From an uncultured Verrucomicrobiota bacterium (GTDB lineage: Bacteria; Verrucomicrobiota; Verrucomicrobiia; Limisphaerales; UBA9464): 58,700 bases of DNA. The position numbers were made by a program, and so were the translations under genes. Below are positions 56,762-58,700 of this stretch, piece after piece; the stretch's first letter is position 1; the number at the start of each line of letters is the position of its first letter. The stretch is from the NCBI GenBank assembly GCA_903907925.1, contig CAIVQB010000126.1, forward strand, positions 1 through 58,700, read 5' to 3'. A model generated the notes under the pieces. The model saw only the letters and a program-made list of their open reading frames with translations, made no database searches and was not told the origin of the DNA.

Positions 56762-58396
56762 ATGGCTGCAAAACAACTCGTATTTGATGAGAGCGCGCGT
56801 CAGCGCCTGCTCAAGGGCGTCGAAATGCTGTCGAAGGCCGTCAAGGCCACGCTCGGTCCCAAGGGCCGCAACGTCGTCATCGACAAGAAATTCGGTTCCC
56901 CCACGGTCACCAAGGACGGCGTCACCGTCGCCAAGGAAATCGAACTGGCCGACCCCTATGAAAACATGGGCGCCCAGATGGTCCGCGAAGTCGCCAGCAA
57001 GACCAGCGACATCGCCGGCGACGGCACCACCACCGCGACCGTGCTCGCCGAGGCGAGTTATCGCGAAGGCCTGAAGCACGTCACCGCCGGTGCCAACCCG
57101 GTCAGCCTCCAGCGCGGCATCCAGAAGGCCGTTGAAGCCGCGACCGATCACCTCGCCAAGATCGCCAAGAAGGTCAAGGACAAGGAAGAGATCAAGCAGG
57201 TCGCCACCGTGTCCGCCAACTGGGACACCACCATCGGCGAGATCATCGCCGACGCGATGGACAAGGTCGGCAAGGACGGCACCATCACGGTCGAAGAGGC
57301 CCAGTCGATCGAAACCACCCTCGACGTCGTCGAAGGCATGCAGTTCGACAAGGGCTATCTCTCCCCCTACTTCGTGACCAACGCGGAGTCGATGGAAGCC
57401 AAGCTCGATGACGGCTACATCCTGATCTACGAAAAGAAGATCAGCTCCCTCAAGGACCTCCTCCCGGTCCTCGAGAAGGTCGCCAAGACCGGCAAGCCCC
57501 TCCTGATCATCGCCGAGGAAGTCGAAGGCGAAGCCCTCGCGACCCTCGTCGTCAACAAGCTCCGCGGCACCATCAACGTCGCCGCCGTCAAGGCGCCCGG
57601 CTTCGGTGACCGCCGCAAGGCCATGCTCGAAGACATCGCCATCCTCACCGGTGGCAAATGCATCACCGAGGACCTCGGCATCAAGCTCGAGAATCTCGAC
57701 CTGTCCGACCTCGGCCGCGCCAAGAACATCGTCGTCGAAAAGGAAAACACGACGATCGTCGAAGGCAACGGCAAGAGCTCCGAGATCCAGGGCCGCGTGA
57801 ACCAGATCCGCCGCCAGATCGAGGAAACCACCAGCGATTACGATCGCGAAAAACTCCAGGAACGCCTCGCAAAGCTGGCCGGCGGTGTTGCCGTCATCCA
57901 TGTCGGTGCCGCCACCGAGACGGAAATGAAGGAGAAGAAGGCCCGTGTTGAGGACGCGCTGCACGCGACCCGTGCCGCCGTGGAAGAAGGCATCGTCGCC
58001 GGTGGCGGCGTGGCCCTCCTCCGCACCCTCCCCGCGATCGAAGCCCTCAAGCTCCCGATCCATGACGAGCAGACCGGTGTGGACATCGTCCGCCGCGCCG
58101 TCGAGGCCCCGCTCCGCGAACTGGCTTACAACGCCGGTGTCGAGGGCAGCCTCATCGTCCAGGAGGTCAAGCGCCGCAAGGGCAACGAAGGCTACAACGT
58201 CGCCACCGGCGAATACGAAGACCTCGTGAAGGCCGGTGTCGTTGATCCGAAGAAGGTGACCCGTTCCGCCCTGCAGAACGCCGCCTCCATCGCCGGATTG
58301 ATGCTCACCACCGAGTGCCTCATCACCGAGATCCCGGAGAAGAAGGAAAAACCCGCCGGTGATCCCCACCACGGCGGCGGCGGAATGGACTACTGA
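56762..58396 (+). CDS. groL: Chaperonin GroEL (Hsp60)
   Basis: Full-length group I chaperonin, 544 residues from the ATG at 56762, giving [23 protein letters not shown]-binding signatures are [16 protein letters not shown] and [32 protein letters not shown] and the acidic-Gly end (GGGGMDY) are typical. No second groEL is seen in the window. It ends in a strong terminator at 58434-58469. Confidence 0.97.
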   Translation: MAAKQLVFDESARQRLLKGVEMLSKAVKATLGPKGRNVVIDKKFGSPTVTKDGVTVAKEIELADPYENMGAQMVREVASKTSDIAGDGTTTATVLAEASYREGLKHVTAGANPVSLQRGIQKAVEAATDHLAKIAKKVKDKEEIKQVATVSANWDTTIGEIIADAMDKVGKDGTITVEEAQSIETTLDVVEGMQFDKGYLSPYFVTNAESMEAKLDDGYILIYEKKISSLKDLLPVLEKVAKTGKPLLIIAEEVEGEALATLVVNKLRGTINVAAVKAPGFGDRRKAMLEDIAILTGGKCITEDLGIKLENLDLSDLGRAKNIVVEKENTTIVEGNGKSSEIQGRVNQIRRQIEETTSDYDREKLQERLAKLAGGVAVIHVGAATETEMKEKKARVEDALHATRAAVEEGIVAGGGVALLRTLPAIEALKLPIHDEQTGVDIVRRAVEAPLRELAYNAGVEGSLIVQEVKRRKGNEGYNVATGEYEDLVKAGVVDPKKVTRSALQNAASIAGLMLTTECLITEIPEKKEKPAGDPHHGGGGMDY

Positions 58397-58433
58397 GTCC
58401 ACTGCCTTCCCTCGAAGGTTTCAAATCAACAAA

Positions 58434-58469
58434 GCGCGGCCGTTTCGACGGCTGCGCCTTTTTTGTTTT
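58434..58469 (+). terminator. Terminator after groL
   Basis: A 10-bp stem (GCGCGGCCGT / ACGGCTGCGC, one G-T pair) with a TTCG loop is followed by CTTTTTTGTTTT. Strong rho-independent signal closing the groS-groL operon. Confidence 0.9.
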
Positions 58470-58520
58470 GAGGAGGTTGAAGAGTTGAAGAGGAATGGCA
58501 GCGCTCCTCCCGGAGGCCAC

Positions 58521-58574
58521 TCTCATTCTTACTCATAATCTTAATCTTACTCTCAATCTCCATCCCTTCTTCCA
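58521..58574. repeat. Low-complexity pyrimidine tract
   Basis: TCTTACTCATAATCTTAATC-type pyrimidine-rich sequence, built from repeated TCTTA/TCTCA units. It lies between the groL terminator and the C-terminal gene fragment. Such tracts recur in intergenic regions of some bacteria, from memory. Confidence 0.5.
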
Positions 58575-58587
58575 TCAGTTTTGAGCC

Positions 58588-58700
58588 TCAATATGACTTT
58601 GTGTGGGTAGTTGGTAGCGGGTCTGGGAGGTTGAACTTCAGATGAGAGGCTACGAGGTAGATCATGGCGGTGAAGTACTCGACGGTACGAAAGCCACGGG
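58588..58700 (-). CDS. C-terminal fragment of a gene at the right edge, possibly a transposase
   Basis: Only the last 37 codons are present, running off the right edge on the minus strand. The frame reads RGFRTVEYFTAMIYLVASHL and ends PTTHTKSY before a TGA stop (58588-58590). An RGFR-x-x-x-x-F-x-x-MIYL C terminus resembles those of some transposases, from memory, but the family cannot be named from this little sequence. Confidence 0.4.
   Translation of the reverse strand, partial: RGFRTVEYFTAMIYLVASHLKFNLPDPLPTTHTKSY

Noticed and set aside
56753-58402. Minus-strand frame opposite groL
   Set aside because: Same kind of shadow: Gly/Asp/Val/Leu-rich, no motifs, fully overlapped by an unmistakable GroEL.

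Overview
The window is GC-rich chromosomal DNA that most resembles a free-living Verrucomicrobiota (PVC superphylum) bacterium. The evidence is a 984-residue PVC-type beta-propeller/HEAT/cytochrome c protein, a planctomycete-type cytochrome c domain fused to a membrane domain, a prepilin-like protein with the [16 protein letters not shown] leader typical of large Verrucomicrobia pseudopilin families, an LVIVD-repeat protein, weak or absent Shine-Dalgarno sequences before many genes, and dispersed hairpin repeats in the gaps. There are no rRNA genes, CRISPR arrays or phage genes. One tRNA (Val, TAC) is present, and a C-terminal gene fragment at the right edge may be a transposase.

Layout, left to right. 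0.15-3.3 kb: secreted glutathione peroxidase, then a BlaI/M56 sensor pair whose protease carries a Wzz-like C-terminal domain. 3.4-7.7 kb: panC, an isolated nuoA, nadB with a one-base frameshift, and a membrane protein. 7.7-10.9 kb: a DUF6941-like protein, a response regulator/histidine kinase pair, and Fe/Mn superoxide dismutase. 11-16.2 kb: an amino-acid ABC transporter (substrate-binding protein fused to permease, plus ATPase) followed by a LamG-HEAT-multi-TM-SpoIIE phosphatase chimera. 16.3-21.4 kb: a PEP-hydrolase-like TIM barrel, an AAA/DUF4143 ATPase behind a palindrome cluster, a cupin-nucleotidyltransferase-cupin cassette and a PfkB kinase. 21.5-26.4 kb: inverted repeats, another cupin, the PVC cytochrome and a pseudopilin. 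26.6-30.9 kb: RND efflux adaptor and pump. 31-39.3 kb, minus strand: PmtA-like methyltransferase, topoisomerase III, a three-gene glycosyltransferase operon and ychF. 39.5-45.3 kb: DUF2231-cytochrome, polyphosphate kinase with a Pho-box-like site, a UDP-sugar pyrophosphorylase and a Tat-exported TIM-barrel protein. 45.3-53 kb: LVIVD protein, HAD-IIA phosphatase, Gly/Tyr-rich secreted protein, tRNA-Val and a large secreted alpha/beta hydrolase. 53-58.4 kb: beta-hydroxyacid dehydrogenase, then dnaK, groS and groL.

Most genes are housekeeping or envelope functions. Several groups form clear units because their genes overlap by 4-14 bases: blaI-M56, kinase-regulator, ABC permease-ATPase, nucleotidyltransferase-cupin, and the methyltransferase-GT2-GT39 operon.

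No single cluster is convincingly a new defence or biosynthetic system. The most unusual items are the M56-Wzz fusion with its own operators, the LamG-SpoIIE chimera, the cupin/degenerate-nucleotidyltransferase cassette, the palindromes ahead of the DUF4143 ATPase, and at least three families of intergenic repeats. All functions are inferred from motifs read by eye; no database search was run.
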